32,884 bases of DNA from JALOOE01 sp964423545 (GCA_964423545.1 CAYRFV010000022.1:1-32884), one strand, 5' to 3'. Positions 23,215 to 31,658 are shown, numbered from the stretch's first letter. The notes: generated by a model from the letters alone, not told the origin. Made by a program: numbers and translations.

Positions 23215-24333
23215 TCACCTGTCTGACGCTATGCGGCGCCGCAGCTGCCCGCAGCCGGCGTCGATGTCGATGCCGCGGCGCATCCGAACGGTGGCCGGCG
23301 TCCCGTTCGCTTCCAGGACCCGCTGAAAGACGGCGGCCGCCTCCGCGGTGGCGGGCTGATACGGAGATTCGGCCACGGGATTGAGCGGGATCAGGTTAAC
23401 GTGGCACAGCACCCCACGAAGCAGGGATGCCAGTTGACGCGCCAGGGCCGGTGTATCGTTGACGCCGCCCATCAGCGCATACTCGAAGGTGACGCGGCGA
23501 TGGGTGCGCGCAATGTACTCCCTGACGGCGGCCATCACCTCGGTGATGGGAAAGCGATGGTTGATGGGGACGAGCTGAACGCGCAGATCGTCGTTGGGCG
23601 CGTGCAGGCTGACAGCCAGGTTGACCTGCAGCGGCTCTTCGGCCATCTTTCGGATGCCCTGCGGCAGTCCGACCGTTGACAGGGTGATGTGGCGTGCGCC
23701 CAGCCCGAACGCAGCCGGATCGGTGATTCGTCGCAGCGCGGCCCAGGTGCGGTCGTAGTTCGCGAGCGGCTCCCCCATGCCCATCACCACGATGTTGGTC
23801 AGACGCAGACTCGGCGGAGCGCCGGGGGCAGCGAGCGCCGGGCGTCCTTCGTCTTCCGTCTTGCCGCCTCCCTTGCTCGCCAGCCATCGCGCTGCCACAA
23901 GCGCCTGCGCCACGATTTCGCCGGCAGCCAGGTTGCGCGCCAGCCCTGCCTGGCCCGTGGCGCAGAAGACGCAGCCCATCGCGCAGCCGGCCTGCGTGCT
24001 GATGCAGACCGTGTTGCGATCGTCGTATCGCATCAGCACGGTCTCGATGGTGACGCCGTCCGGCAGGCGGAACAACCATTTGACCGTCTGGCCGTCGCTC
24101 GACCGCTGCTCATACACCTGCTCCAGCGGATCGACCCGCGTCTCGGCGGCCAGGCGCGCGCGCAGTTCCTTCGGCAGGTCGGTCATCGCCGCCGGGTCGC
24201 CAGCCAGCCGCTTGTAGACCCAGTCCCACACCTGACTGGCGCGGTAGCGCGGCTGAGCCCAGGCAGCCAGCAGTTGCGCCAGGCCGTCCCGGTCGAGCTC
24301 GAGCAGCGAGACAGGAGCGGTCTCGGCCATCAT
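23215..24333 (-). CDS. rlmN: 23S rRNA (adenine2503-C2)-methyltransferase RlmN
   Basis: A radical-SAM enzyme of 372 aa that methylates A2503 of 23S rRNA (and A37 in some tRNAs). The iron-sulphur motif is C117-x3-C121-x2-C124 (CAMGCVFC). A second catalytic cysteine lies near the C-terminus (GCGQL, about C361). VVMGMGEPLANYD and HITLSTVGLPQGI are further RlmN hallmarks. An insert of about 20 residues (GGGKTEDEGRPALAAPGAPP) sits near residue 155-175. ATG 24333 overlaps the upstream stop as ATGA; a second in-frame ATG follows directly. Confidence 0.96.
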   Translation of the reverse strand: MMAETAPVSLLELDRDGLAQLLAAWAQPRYRASQVWDWVYKRLAGDPAAMTDLPKELRARLAAETRVDPLEQVYEQRSSDGQTVKWLFRLPDGVTIETVLMRYDDRNTVCISTQAGCAMGCVFCATGQAGLARNLAAGEIVAQALVAARWLASKGGGKTEDEGRPALAAPGAPPSLRLTNIVVMGMGEPLANYDRTWAALRRITDPAAFGLGARHITLSTVGLPQGIRKMAEEPLQVNLAVSLHAPNDDLRVQLVPINHRFPITEVMAAVREYIARTHRRVTFEYALMGGVNDTPALARQLASLLRGVLCHVNLIPLNPVAESPYQPATAEAAAVFQRVLEANGTPATVRMRRGIDIDAGCGQLRRRIASDR

Positions 24334-25856
24334 CTACGACCGTGACGACCGTGACAGTGCTTGTACTTCCTGCCGCTGCCGCAAGGACAGGGCTCATTCC
24401 GGCCGACCTTGCGCTGACCAGGCTCCCGTGTTGGGCGCGCTGCTGGTGGGGTGGCGAGCGACGCGCCGGGGTGCTCGGGCGCCGGCGGCGGAAGGATGCC
24501 CTGGTGCAGATCGGCCAGAGCTTCTTCGGCGCTCTTGAGCACAGCCAACCGATCGGCCGGCGGCAGCGCGCCTCTCGGGGCCGAGTCCTTCACGTGCTCC
24601 CAACAGCGGATAGCCTCCGGAATATCGCCGCGCACACCGGCGAGCTGCGCCAGTCCGATCCAGGCCTCGACCGCAACGGCATCGAAGTGCAGCGCCTGGC
24701 TGTATTCAGCTTCAGCCTGGCCGTGACGGCCGAGAAACCGATAAAGGTTGCCGAGACCGGTATGGAGGGCGGCGTCTTCGGGCTGGCGTGCCAGCTCGTT
24801 CTGATAGCGCTCGATCGCCTCTAGGGGGTGCATCGGTCCCCAACGCGTGGTGAAAGTGATGAGTGTCACCTGCTGATCGTCGCGCAGGGCGGTCCCCATA
24901 CCTGGAAACCGGCGTGCCATCAGGCTTGCAGCCACCCTGATGTGCCCCATCGTGCCCAGCTCATACTGATCTACAGCGCCGCACTTGGGGCAAACCACCT
25001 GCTGCGGGATGATGAGCGGATCGTACCTGTTCCTCGCGTCGTCATCTTCGCGGGTCCCCATTTCGTAGTAGACCCGGCGAAAAATGTGCTCGCGTTCCCG
25101 TTCGCACACCTTGCACTTCAAGATCAGCCGCACACCTGAACTCTCGCGCGGCTTCGAAGGGCTGCTGAAGTCGACCGGCGGCCGCATGCCGAACGCGCGC
25201 TCGACATCCTCCAGCGAGATAACCTGCCCGTCCACGCGATCTTCGACGTAGGCCAGGCGAATCGTCTCGTACGCGCTCATCGCTTTCAGTTCTGCCAGAT
25301 CAGCGATGACGAAGGTGGTGACCATCTCCTCATCGTGATTGGCGTCGGCTGTGGAACGGTCCAGGAATGCGACCAGAAACGCAATGATCTCCGCCCGAAC
25401 GGCAGGATGCGCCTGCGCGATGGCCATCAGCGCGTTCGACGCCACACCGCGGGCCTCGTGATCCTGTTCTCGATCTGTCAGATATGCCTGGAGAATCGGG
25501 ATGGCTGCGGGTCCGATGGCGGCATAGACTGCTGACAGCTCGTCTCTGATCCAGTCATCGTCTGTATCGAGACAAGCAGTCAGCGGACCGGCAGCCTCGA
25601 TCGGGCCAAGGACGCCGAGCACCTTGAGCGCATGATAGGGCGCCCAGACTGCCGCATCATCCTGGTCGCGTTCGTTCAGGTCTTCGTCGCGGACCATGCG
25701 GACCAGGTCAGGCACATACTCCTTCAGCCGTTCGGCAGGCAGGCGGTAATCGGCATCCTTCTTGGCCGCGCCCAAGGAGAACAGCTCCGCCAGCGCTGCC
25801 GGATAGCGCGCCAGCGCTGGATCACTACTCGGTACCCTACGAAGGTGCTCTGCCAT
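24330..25856 (-). CDS. HEAT/TPR/SEC-C motif protein of unknown function
   Basis: A mosaic protein of 508 aa. Residues about 1-220 are HEAT-like helical repeats (YHALKVLGVLGPIEAAGPLT and similar). A treble-clef-like zinc ribbon follows, with CKVC and CPKC pairs about 45 residues apart (about 247-300). Next come tetratricopeptide-like helices (about 360-430, ALHTGLGNLYRFLGRHGQAEAEY-type, 20 or fewer residues conserved). A proline-rich linker leads to a C-terminal SEC-C zinc motif (GRNEPCPCGSGRKYKHCHG, about 485-503). SEC-C was first known from SecA and often marks proteins that bind SecB or other partners. ATG 25856 has GAGG 6 nt upstream. It is cotranscribed with rlmN. Confidence 0.85.
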   Translation of the reverse strand: MAEHLRRVPSSDPALARYPAALAELFSLGAAKKDADYRLPAERLKEYVPDLVRMVRDEDLNERDQDDAAVWAPYHALKVLGVLGPIEAAGPLTACLDTDDDWIRDELSAVYAAIGPAAIPILQAYLTDREQDHEARGVASNALMAIAQAHPAVRAEIIAFLVAFLDRSTADANHDEEMVTTFVIADLAELKAMSAYETIRLAYVEDRVDGQVISLEDVERAFGMRPPVDFSSPSKPRESSGVRLILKCKVCEREREHIFRRVYYEMGTREDDDARNRYDPLIIPQQVVCPKCGAVDQYELGTMGHIRVAASLMARRFPGMGTALRDDQQVTLITFTTRWGPMHPLEAIERYQNELARQPEDAALHTGLGNLYRFLGRHGQAEAEYSQALHFDAVAVEAWIGLAQLAGVRGDIPEAIRCWEHVKDSAPRGALPPADRLAVLKSAEEALADLHQGILPPPAPEHPGASLATPPAARPTREPGQRKVGRNEPCPCGSGRKYKHCHGRHGRR

Positions 25857-25897
25857 GCCTGACCTCTTCGGGAGCGTGCTGGGGATCAGATGCATGC

Positions 25898-25926
25898 ATG
25901 ATAGCACCAAAGCGCGGCCGGCACAA
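25898..25926 (-). promoter_or_regulatory. promoter of the SEC-C protein-rlmN operon
   Basis: Minus strand TTGTGC, 17 bp, TATCAT; start near 25891, about 35 nt before ATG 25856. Confidence 0.65.
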
Positions 25927-26002
25927 GGCTTCGGGCCAGATCGCGCTCGCGGCGCCCGCTTGCCGCCGTTCTTACCTCTGTCTTTCGTCTTTCGCGCCGC
26001 GG

Positions 26003-26011
26003 TGTTATAAT
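26003..26011 (+). promoter_or_regulatory. extended -10 promoter of the chelatase gene
   Basis: TGTTATAAT, a perfect -10 with TGn extension. The -35 region (TTTCGT at 25983-25988) is poor. Start near 26018, about 26 nt before GTG 26044. Confidence 0.65.
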
Positions 26012-26043
26012 CCCGCCAGAGATTTCACACTGGAGCCTTGCCT

Positions 26044-27159
26044 GTGCCATCGATCCGCCCGTATCCTTTCACTGCCATTGTGGGGCAGGAGCGCATGAAA
26101 CGCGCCCTGATCCTGAACGCCATCAGCAACGCCATCGGCGGGGTGCTGATTCGCGGCGAGCGCGGCACCGCCAAATCGACCGCGGCGCGCGCGCTGGCGG
26201 CGCTCCTGCCCGAGATCGAAGTGGTGGCCGATTGCCCCTTCGGCTGCGCTCCCAGCGGCCTCGATTCGTTGTGCGACAACTGCCGCGATCGCCTGGCCGC
26301 CGGCGAGAAGCTGCCGACCGCACCGCGACGCACGCGCTTCGTCGATCTGCCGGTCAGCGCGACCGAGGACCGCGTCGTCGGCACCCTCGACATCGAAAAG
26401 GCGATCCAGCATGGCGAACGCCACTTCGAGCCCGGTGTGCTGGCCGCTGCCAATCGCGGCCTGCTCTACGTCGACGAAGTCAACTTGCTCGACGACCATG
26501 TCGTCGATCTCCTGCTGGATTCGGCGGCGATGGGTGTCAATGTCGTCGAGCGGGAGGGCATCAGCTTCAGCCATCCCGCCCGCTTCATGCTCGTGGGCAC
26601 GATGAATCCCGAGGAGGGGGATCTGCGCCCGCAGCTCCTGGATCGCTTTGCCCTATGCGTGGATATGCACGGCATCCACGACCCGAGGCAGCGCGTCGCC
26701 ATCGTCGAGCGCCGCGTGGCCTACGAATCGGATCCCGAAGGCTTCTACCAGGAGTGGGAGCCGCGAGAGGCGCAGCTCTCGCTGGAGATCGCGGCCGCGC
26801 GCGACCGGCTGGCGCAGGTGGCGCACACGCAGCGCGATCTCTTCACCATTGCGCAGCTCACGACATCCTTCAAGGTGGATGGTCACCGGGCCGACATCGT
26901 CATTCTGAAGACGGCTCGCGCGCATGCGGCCTGGCAGGGCCGCCTCGCCATCCTCGAACAGGATATCCTGCTGGCTGCTGAGCTGGCGCTGCCGCATCGC
27001 CTCAAGCGCCAGCCGTTCGAGGAGGCCGCGCTGGACGCCGGTCAGCTCGAAGACCGGCTGAAGAAGGCGCGCGCCGAAGCGCCGGCCGAGTCGCCGCCTC
27101 CCTCCCCGGCCGAGTCGCAGCAGACGTCGGCCAGCGTAAAAAAAGCACCGGGCCGCTAA
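26044..27159 (+). CDS. Mg/Co-chelatase AAA+ ATPase (ChlI-like), zero-frame product of a chlD-type gene
   Basis: An AAA+ protein of 371 aa related to ChlI/BchI and to the first half of ChlD, the ATP-driven motor subunits of Mg- and Co-chelatases that insert the metal into tetrapyrroles. Walker A is GERGTAKS (38-45), Walker B LLYVDE (about 140-145), with sensor GTMNPEEG and the arginine region RPQLLDRF. A cysteine insert (C64, C68, C77, C80) follows strand 2. GTG 26044 is chosen because GGAG lies 8 nt upstream; TTG 26038 is too close to it. The zero frame ends at TAA 27157-27159, just after A7 and a Pro/Ala/Ser linker. A -1 slip at A7 fuses it to the VWA domain. No ring-carrying large subunit (CobN/ChlH) is in the window, so cobalt or magnesium specificity is open. 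Confidence 0.93.
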   Translation: MPSIRPYPFTAIVGQERMKRALILNAISNAIGGVLIRGERGTAKSTAARALAALLPEIEVVADCPFGCAPSGLDSLCDNCRDRLAAGEKLPTAPRRTRFVDLPVSATEDRVVGTLDIEKAIQHGERHFEPGVLAAANRGLLYVDEVNLLDDHVVDLLLDSAAMGVNVVEREGISFSHPARFMLVGTMNPEEGDLRPQLLDRFALCVDMHGIHDPRQRVAIVERRVAYESDPEGFYQEWEPREAQLSLEIAAARDRLAQVAHTQRDLFTIAQLTTSFKVDGHRADIVILKTARAHAAWQGRLAILEQDILLAAELALPHRLKRQPFEEAALDAGQLEDRLKKARAEAPAESPPPSPAESQQTSASVKKAPGR

Positions 27160-27194
27160 CCGAACAGCCCGAGACGCCTGCCTCGGCTAGCGGC
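27138..27194 (+). promoter_or_regulatory. programmed -1 ribosomal frameshift signal
   Basis: A heptamer A-AAA-AAA (27138-27144) is in exactly the zero-frame phase needed for -1 slippage, since the P- and A-site codons AAA AAA re-pair as AAA AAA. A 7-nt spacer leads to a stem-loop: outer stem GCCGCTA/TAGCGGC (27152-27158 / 27188-27194) with inner stem CCGAG/CTCGG (27169-27173 / 27182-27186). The zero-frame stop TAA starts in the stem. After the slip, reading continues through a Pro/Gly-rich linker into the VWA domain. Confidence 0.8.
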
Positions 27195-28121
27195 ACTCCA
27201 GTCGATGAAGGGTCGGCCCATTCGCCGGGCAGCGGCCCACAACCTCAGAAACCGGTGAAGATCGGCGCAGACTTCCAGGCCAAGCGCCTCGATACGCCCC
27301 TGGACAAGCTGACGCGCAAGGCGGCCGGCAAGCGCAGCGTCACACTGACACAGCGCAAGCGCGGTCGCTACGTGCGGGCCAAGCCGATGCAGGGCCGGCC
27401 CGAGGATCTCGCTTTCGATGCGACGATCCGCACCGCAGCGCCGTTCCAGCGCCGGCGCCTGGCCGAACGCGCCCAACGCCGGGTCGCGTTTGTGGTCAAG
27501 CGCCATGATATGCAGAAGAAGGTGCGCGTGCGCCGGGCGTCGAACCTGGTCCTTTTTGTTGTGGATGCATCGTGGAGCATGGCTGCAGCCGAGCGCATGG
27601 AGGCCACGAAGGGCGCCATTATCTCGCTGCTGCATGATGCCTATCAGCGGCGGGATCAGGTGGGTCTGGTGGTATTCCAGCGCGAGGAAGCGCGTGTCGT
27701 GCTCCCGCCCACCTCCAGCGTCGAGTTGGCCCAGCGCGCTTTGCGCGACATCCCGGTCGGCGGCAAGACGCCGCTCTCCGCCGGACTGCTCACCGCATAT
27801 CGTGTGTGCACGTTGGCCCAGCGTCGCGATCCGGAGACCAAGCCGCTGATCATCATCCTGACCGATGGCGCGGGAAACGTCTCTGTCACCGGCCTGCCGC
27901 CGCAAGAGGAAGCCGGCCGCATGGCGCGCATGATCCATGACAGCCATCTGCGCACGATCGTCGTCAACATGGAGCATCCCGCATTCGATCGTGGCCTGGC
28001 GCAGCAGCTCGCCACCGCGCTTGGCGGTCCGTGCTACGCGCTGCCGGAGCTCAGGGCAGAGGCCCTGGTGAAGACGGTGAAGAGCGAGCTGGGGAGCAGC
28101 GCCGAGGAGCGGCGGAGCTGA
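27144..28121 (+). CDS. VWA domain half of the ChlD-like chelatase subunit (made by -1 frameshift)
   Basis: The -1 frame is open across 26982-28121. After the slip at A7 it encodes a linker (KKSTGPLTEQPETPASASG...) followed by a basic region and a von Willebrand A domain. The MIDAS motif is DASWS, with the downstream threonine in GGKTPL and the aspartate in ILTDGAGN, as in the C-terminal half of ChlD/CobT. The fused protein would be about 692 aa, the usual size of ChlD. Starting alone, the only candidate is GTG 27255, which has no ribosome site and would drop the linker; I consider it unlikely. Coordinates give the frame-1 part only; the full fused product spans 26044-28121. Confidence 0.88.
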   Translation, partial: STGPLTEQPETPASASGTPVDEGSAHSPGSGPQPQKPVKIGADFQAKRLDTPLDKLTRKAAGKRSVTLTQRKRGRYVRAKPMQGRPEDLAFDATIRTAAPFQRRRLAERAQRRVAFVVKRHDMQKKVRVRRASNLVLFVVDASWSMAAAERMEATKGAIISLLHDAYQRRDQVGLVVFQREEARVVLPPTSSVELAQRALRDIPVGGKTPLSAGLLTAYRVCTLAQRRDPETKPLIIILTDGAGNVSVTGLPPQEEAGRMARMIHDSHLRTIVVNMEHPAFDRGLAQQLATALGGPCYALPELRAEALVKTVKSELGSSAEERRS

Positions 28122-28163
28122 GCCCGGCGCTGGGCGCGGGGAAAGACCGGGGCGGATAAGCCG

Positions 28164-29174
28164 GTGAGGGAAGATGCCTCGCGACTGACGCAGCTCGTTT
28201 CACGCGTCACGTGGCGCAGCTCGCGACAGTCGATCGCTGACCTCTCGCTCCTCGGCGTCACGGCCGTCTGGGGCGCGACCTTCGTCATGGTCAAGGACGC
28301 TGTGGCGAGCTTTCCGGTCTTCAGCTTCATGGCGCTGCGGTTCCTCTTTGCGACCTGGGTTCTGCTGCCATTCATCGTGGCGCGACGCGCGAATGACGCA
28401 GCGCAGGGGTGCAGCAGCGCCGGGGTGCGCGGGCAGCCACGCTGCCTCGCAACCCATGCCTCTCGCGCTGCGCTGCTCCGCTTCCTCTGGCCGCCACTGC
28501 TCGTAGGCATCGCGCTCTTCGCAGGCTTCGCATTTCAGACCGCGGGCCTGCGCCTCACCACTCCGGCCAAGGCAGGCTTCATCACCGGGCTGTCGGTCGT
28601 GATCGTGCCTGTGGCCTCGGTGCTGCTTCTCAGGGGACAGGCCCCGAAACGCCGTGCCTGGGCTGGCGTGGGGCTGGCGGTCACCGGGCTGGCGCTGCTG
28701 TCGCTCCAGCATGGTTTGGCAGTCTCAGCCGGCGACCTGTTGGTGTTCGGCTGCGCGCTGGCCTTCGCTGCGCAGATCCTGCTGACCGGACGCTTCGCCC
28801 CAGGAGTCGATCCGCTGGCGCTGACCTTCGGTCAAATCGTCGTGGTCATGCTGCTGAGTGGCATCGCTGCCTGGCTGTTCGAGGGACGCGCTGAGGGCGG
28901 TCTGATTTCGCTGCTGGAGCGTCTGGACGGCCAGGTGCTGTTCGCCGCCGCGTTCACCGGCCTGTTCGCCACGGCGCTGGCATTCGGCGTCCAGACGGTG
29001 GCGCAGCGCTTCACTTCCTCCACGCACACCGCCCTGATCTTTGCTGCCGAACCGGTCTTTGCTGCGCTCTTCAGTTTTCTCTTGATCGGTGAGGTGCTGG
29101 GGCCACGACAACTGCTGGGCTGCGGGCTGATCCTGGCCGGGATGGTTGCGGCGGAGATGGGCAAAGATAAGTGA
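28164..29174 (+). CDS. EamA/DMT-family transporter
   Basis: A ten-helix membrane protein of 336 aa in the drug/metabolite transporter superfamily, with two EamA repeats. Hallmarks are LGVTAVWGATFVMVK in the first helix and TALIFAAEPVFAALFSFLLIG in helix 9 (21 residues, given here as TALIFAAEPVFA and ALFSFLLIG). The substrate is unknown. Between helices 2 and 3 there is an extra hydrophilic stretch of about 28 residues (about 76-103, with two cysteines). GTG 28164 is the first start in frame, with a poor ribosome site. It begins 42 nt after the VWA gene and may be cotranscribed with it. Confidence 0.88.
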   Translation: MREDASRLTQLVSRVTWRSSRQSIADLSLLGVTAVWGATFVMVKDAVASFPVFSFMALRFLFATWVLLPFIVARRANDAAQGCSSAGVRGQPRCLATHASRAALLRFLWPPLLVGIALFAGFAFQTAGLRLTTPAKAGFITGLSVVIVPVASVLLLRGQAPKRRAWAGVGLAVTGLALLSLQHGLAVSAGDLLVFGCALAFAAQILLTGRFAPGVDPLALTFGQIVVVMLLSGIAAWLFEGRAEGGLISLLERLDGQVLFAAAFTGLFATALAFGVQTVAQRFTSSTHTALIFAAEPVFAALFSFLLIGEVLGPRQLLGCGLILAGMVAAEMGKDK

Positions 29175-29265
29175 TCGGCCGCCAGGTCAGCGCCGTTGGT
29201 TGCCTGGGGGACAAAGACCGGCCGGCCTCGCCATCATTGCTCTCTCCGAGTCGCAAGAAACGTGA

Positions 29266-29293
29266 GCGCCCATGGCCCTGCCGCCATGGGCGC
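29266..29293. terminator. 11-bp hairpin between convergent genes
   Basis: GCGCCCATGGC and GCCATGGGCGC are perfect 11-bp arms with a 6-nt loop. The hairpin lies 92 nt after the EamA stop and 78 nt before the protease stop. A TTTCTT follows on the minus strand after 5 nt, so it works best for the protease. It is the only clear element in 29175-29370. Confidence 0.65.
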
Positions 29294-29370
29294 CCACTCC
29301 TGTGTCGCCACTGTGGTGCCGCAATCGCCTCCAATCGATCAGGCAAGGTTGGAGGATGGTGATCGGGAGT

Positions 29371-31485
29371 CTATCTGATGTGCGGTTCGCCCAGCACGCG
29401 CTGAGCGCCGGCGGCGTCCCCCGCGCCCGACACGGGGGCCTCGAACTCGACTCTGGGCGCAACTGCGGCCGGGTCATCGTTCGGCGCGCCGTCCTCTGTC
29501 GCGCTGGAGGGGCTGGCCTGGAACGCGACATCGTCGATGAAAAGGTTGCTGTTCATGGAGCCGTCGGTCTCCGCCCTGATCTGTATCCAGACCGATTGTC
29601 CCACATAGGCCCCCAGATTGACCACGCGCTTGACCCATCCACCGGTGCTGGCCGAACTGCAGAGGTCGTACACGCTGACCACAGTGCTGTTGACAAGGAC
29701 CCCGCCGAAGTCGAAGCCGCACGAATCCGTCGAAGCAATCCAGTGCCAGTATCCCAGGTAAGGTAGGCCGGCCGGCACAGTGACTTGCTGCTTCACGTAG
29801 GAGATGTCGTCATAGTCGCCGCCCAGCCATACCGCCCAGGCGCCGCCGTGTGGGGTCACACTGCCTGGGAAGGTCTGGGTGATCAGGGTCCAACCATGGG
29901 TGGAAAACTGAGTCCAGCCGGTTGCACCCGCCTCGAAGCTGCCGTTGATGATCTGAGCTGTCGCGCTAGTGGTCTTCAGCACCAGCGGAAGATACACCTT
30001 CTTGTTCAGCGGGCCAATGGGTGCCGCAGCCGCTACTGCGGCTCCCGCATTGACGATGCCGCTGCCGCAGTTCGAGGTGTTGCAGCTGCTGCCGGCCGGG
30101 AAGACGGTGGCTGTGCTCTGCAGGATGCTGAGAACCTGGGCAGGCGTCAAGGCGGGATTGCGTGAAAGCACCAGCGACGCCACCCCGGCAACATGGGGCG
30201 CTGCCATGCTTGTACCCTGATAGTAGACATACGTGTCGCCGAGCGGACCTTGTGTGCCCGAGTTCAATGTGGAGAGCACCCCGTTGCTGGGGGACGATTC
30301 CGTCTCCCCGCCCGGGGCGCTGATCTCCACGGTTGATCCGTAGTTGCTGTAGTATGAGCGCGAGCCATTCCGATTCGTGGCTGCGACGGTGACCACGCCG
30401 TTGCAGTTCCCCGGGCGATACCCGCTGGCATTGGCATTGCTGTTGCCCGCGCTGATCACCACGGTCGAGCCGGCCGCCGTAATCTCGTTGATGGCTGTCT
30501 GCTCGGCAGGATCGCATGACCCGGCGCCGCCCAGGCTCAGGTTGAGCACCCTGGCAGGATTGGCGTTAGCCGGCACACCGGACACGGGGAGTCCCGCGGC
30601 CCAGCGCATCGCATCGATGATGTCCGAGGTGAAACCGCCGCACTTGCCCAGCACGCGAAGCGGCAGGATCTTGGAAACCCAGTTGACACCTGCTACGCCC
30701 ACGCTGTTGTTGCTGGCGGCCCCGATCGTGCCGGCGACGTGGGTGCCGTGCCACGAGCTGTTCCGTGCGGGCGAGCCCGCATAGCATTCATTGGCTACGA
30801 TCCAATCGCCGGGATCACTGGGGTCGGCGTCGCGACCGTTTCCATCGTTGGCCGTAGCAACATTGGCGATGAAGTCGTAGCCTGGCACGGTGCGTCCACT
30901 CAAGTCCGCGTGGTTCGTGATGCCGGTGTCGATGACCGCTACGACGACGTTCGCGGAGCCGGTGGTGATATCCCAGGCGGCCGGGGCATTGATGCCGTAG
31001 TGGCCGCTGCCGGGCGCCGTGTAGTGCCACTGCTCGCCATACCTGGGATCGTTCGGCGTCAGCATCGGAACCAGGATGGCATCGGGCTGGGCGTACTCCA
31101 CTTCGGGGAGCGCGCTCAACCGGTCCGCCATCGCCTGCACTTCCTCCAGCGGCCGGCGTTCGGGCAGCGCCAGCACGTGCGAATCTCCAGACATCTCGCG
31201 CACGTAGGTCAGCGGCGCCCCGGCCGCCGCGCTCAGGCGCTGCATCTCTGCCGGTGCCGCCGGGCTGACCACCGCTCCCGTTGCGGCATCCGCAGCCTTG
31301 TACTTGATGATGATCTGATCGGTCGGCAGGGCAAACTCGACGGCGCTTTGACCGGCCACAGCGCCCGCGGTCGCGTCCGCCGGCTGCGGCACGACGACGA
31401 CTGCCAGAGATGACCCGGCCGGTACGGCGAGAAGAGCCGCAAGGAGGAACAGCGCAAACAGGCAAGCCGTATGACGACGCTTCAT
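29371..31485 (-). CDS. secreted subtilisin-like S8 serine protease
   Basis: A 704-aa exported protease. A signal peptide (MKRRHTACLFALFLLAALLA...) is followed by an I9-like propeptide (about 45-140), then the subtilase domain. The catalytic triad is D186 (VVAVIDTGIT), H246 (WHGTHVAG) and S426 (GTSMAAPHVAG), with oxyanion N348 (SAGNSN). Several cysteines suggest disulphides. KVYLPLVLK (about 496-504) separates it from a C-terminal domain (IINGSFEAGATGWTQF..., about 512-680) of carbohydrate-binding or P-domain-like beta-sandwich character. The end is Asp/Pro-rich. ATG 31485 follows AAAGGA by 10 nt and gives the signal peptide; the frame runs to 31701, but crosses the promoter. Confidence 0.94.
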   Translation of the reverse strand: MKRRHTACLFALFLLAALLAVPAGSSLAVVVVPQPADATAGAVAGQSAVEFALPTDQIIIKYKAADAATGAVVSPAAPAEMQRLSAAAGAPLTYVREMSGDSHVLALPERRPLEEVQAMADRLSALPEVEYAQPDAILVPMLTPNDPRYGEQWHYTAPGSGHYGINAPAAWDITTGSANVVVAVIDTGITNHADLSGRTVPGYDFIANVATANDGNGRDADPSDPGDWIVANECYAGSPARNSSWHGTHVAGTIGAASNNSVGVAGVNWVSKILPLRVLGKCGGFTSDIIDAMRWAAGLPVSGVPANANPARVLNLSLGGAGSCDPAEQTAINEITAAGSTVVISAGNSNANASGYRPGNCNGVVTVAATNRNGSRSYYSNYGSTVEISAPGGETESSPSNGVLSTLNSGTQGPLGDTYVYYQGTSMAAPHVAGVASLVLSRNPALTPAQVLSILQSTATVFPAGSSCNTSNCGSGIVNAGAAVAAAAPIGPLNKKVYLPLVLKTTSATAQIINGSFEAGATGWTQFSTHGWTLITQTFPGSVTPHGGAWAVWLGGDYDDISYVKQQVTVPAGLPYLGYWHWIASTDSCGFDFGGVLVNSTVVSVYDLCSSASTGGWVKRVVNLGAYVGQSVWIQIRAETDGSMNSNLFIDDVAFQASPSSATEDGAPNDDPAAVAPRVEFEAPVSGAGDAAGAQRVLGEPHIR

Positions 31486-31523
31486 GGGGTGGTTGTCCTT
31501 TCGCATGCAAACAGATGGTTCAC

Positions 31524-31557
31524 GGCCGCGACAGCACTTCGGGGGGCAACCGCGGCC
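31524..31557 (-). promoter_or_regulatory. hairpin in the protease leader
   Basis: GGCCGCG and CGCGGCC are perfect 7-bp arms around 20 nt, in a leader of about 138 nt between the transcript start (about 31623) and ATG 31485. No known riboswitch class was recognised. Confidence 0.35.
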
Positions 31558-31629
31558 TGGCTGCCTGTCGCGTCGTCGCGGGTCGACCGGCGGCTGACCA
31601 GGGAACGCGGGTGGGCTGACTACCTCTCG

Positions 31630-31658
31630 ATTATAGTACGCTTCCCTCCGGGCGTCAA
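31630..31658 (-). promoter_or_regulatory. promoter of the S8 protease
   Basis: Minus strand TTGACG, 17 bp, TATAAT. Only one base differs from consensus. It is about 40 bp from the divergent promoter at 31696-31724. Confidence 0.88.

Noticed and set aside
27255..28121. VWA domain as an independent gene from GTG 27255
   Set aside because: No ribosome site, and the coding frame continues upstream to the slippery heptamer; frameshift fusion explains it better.
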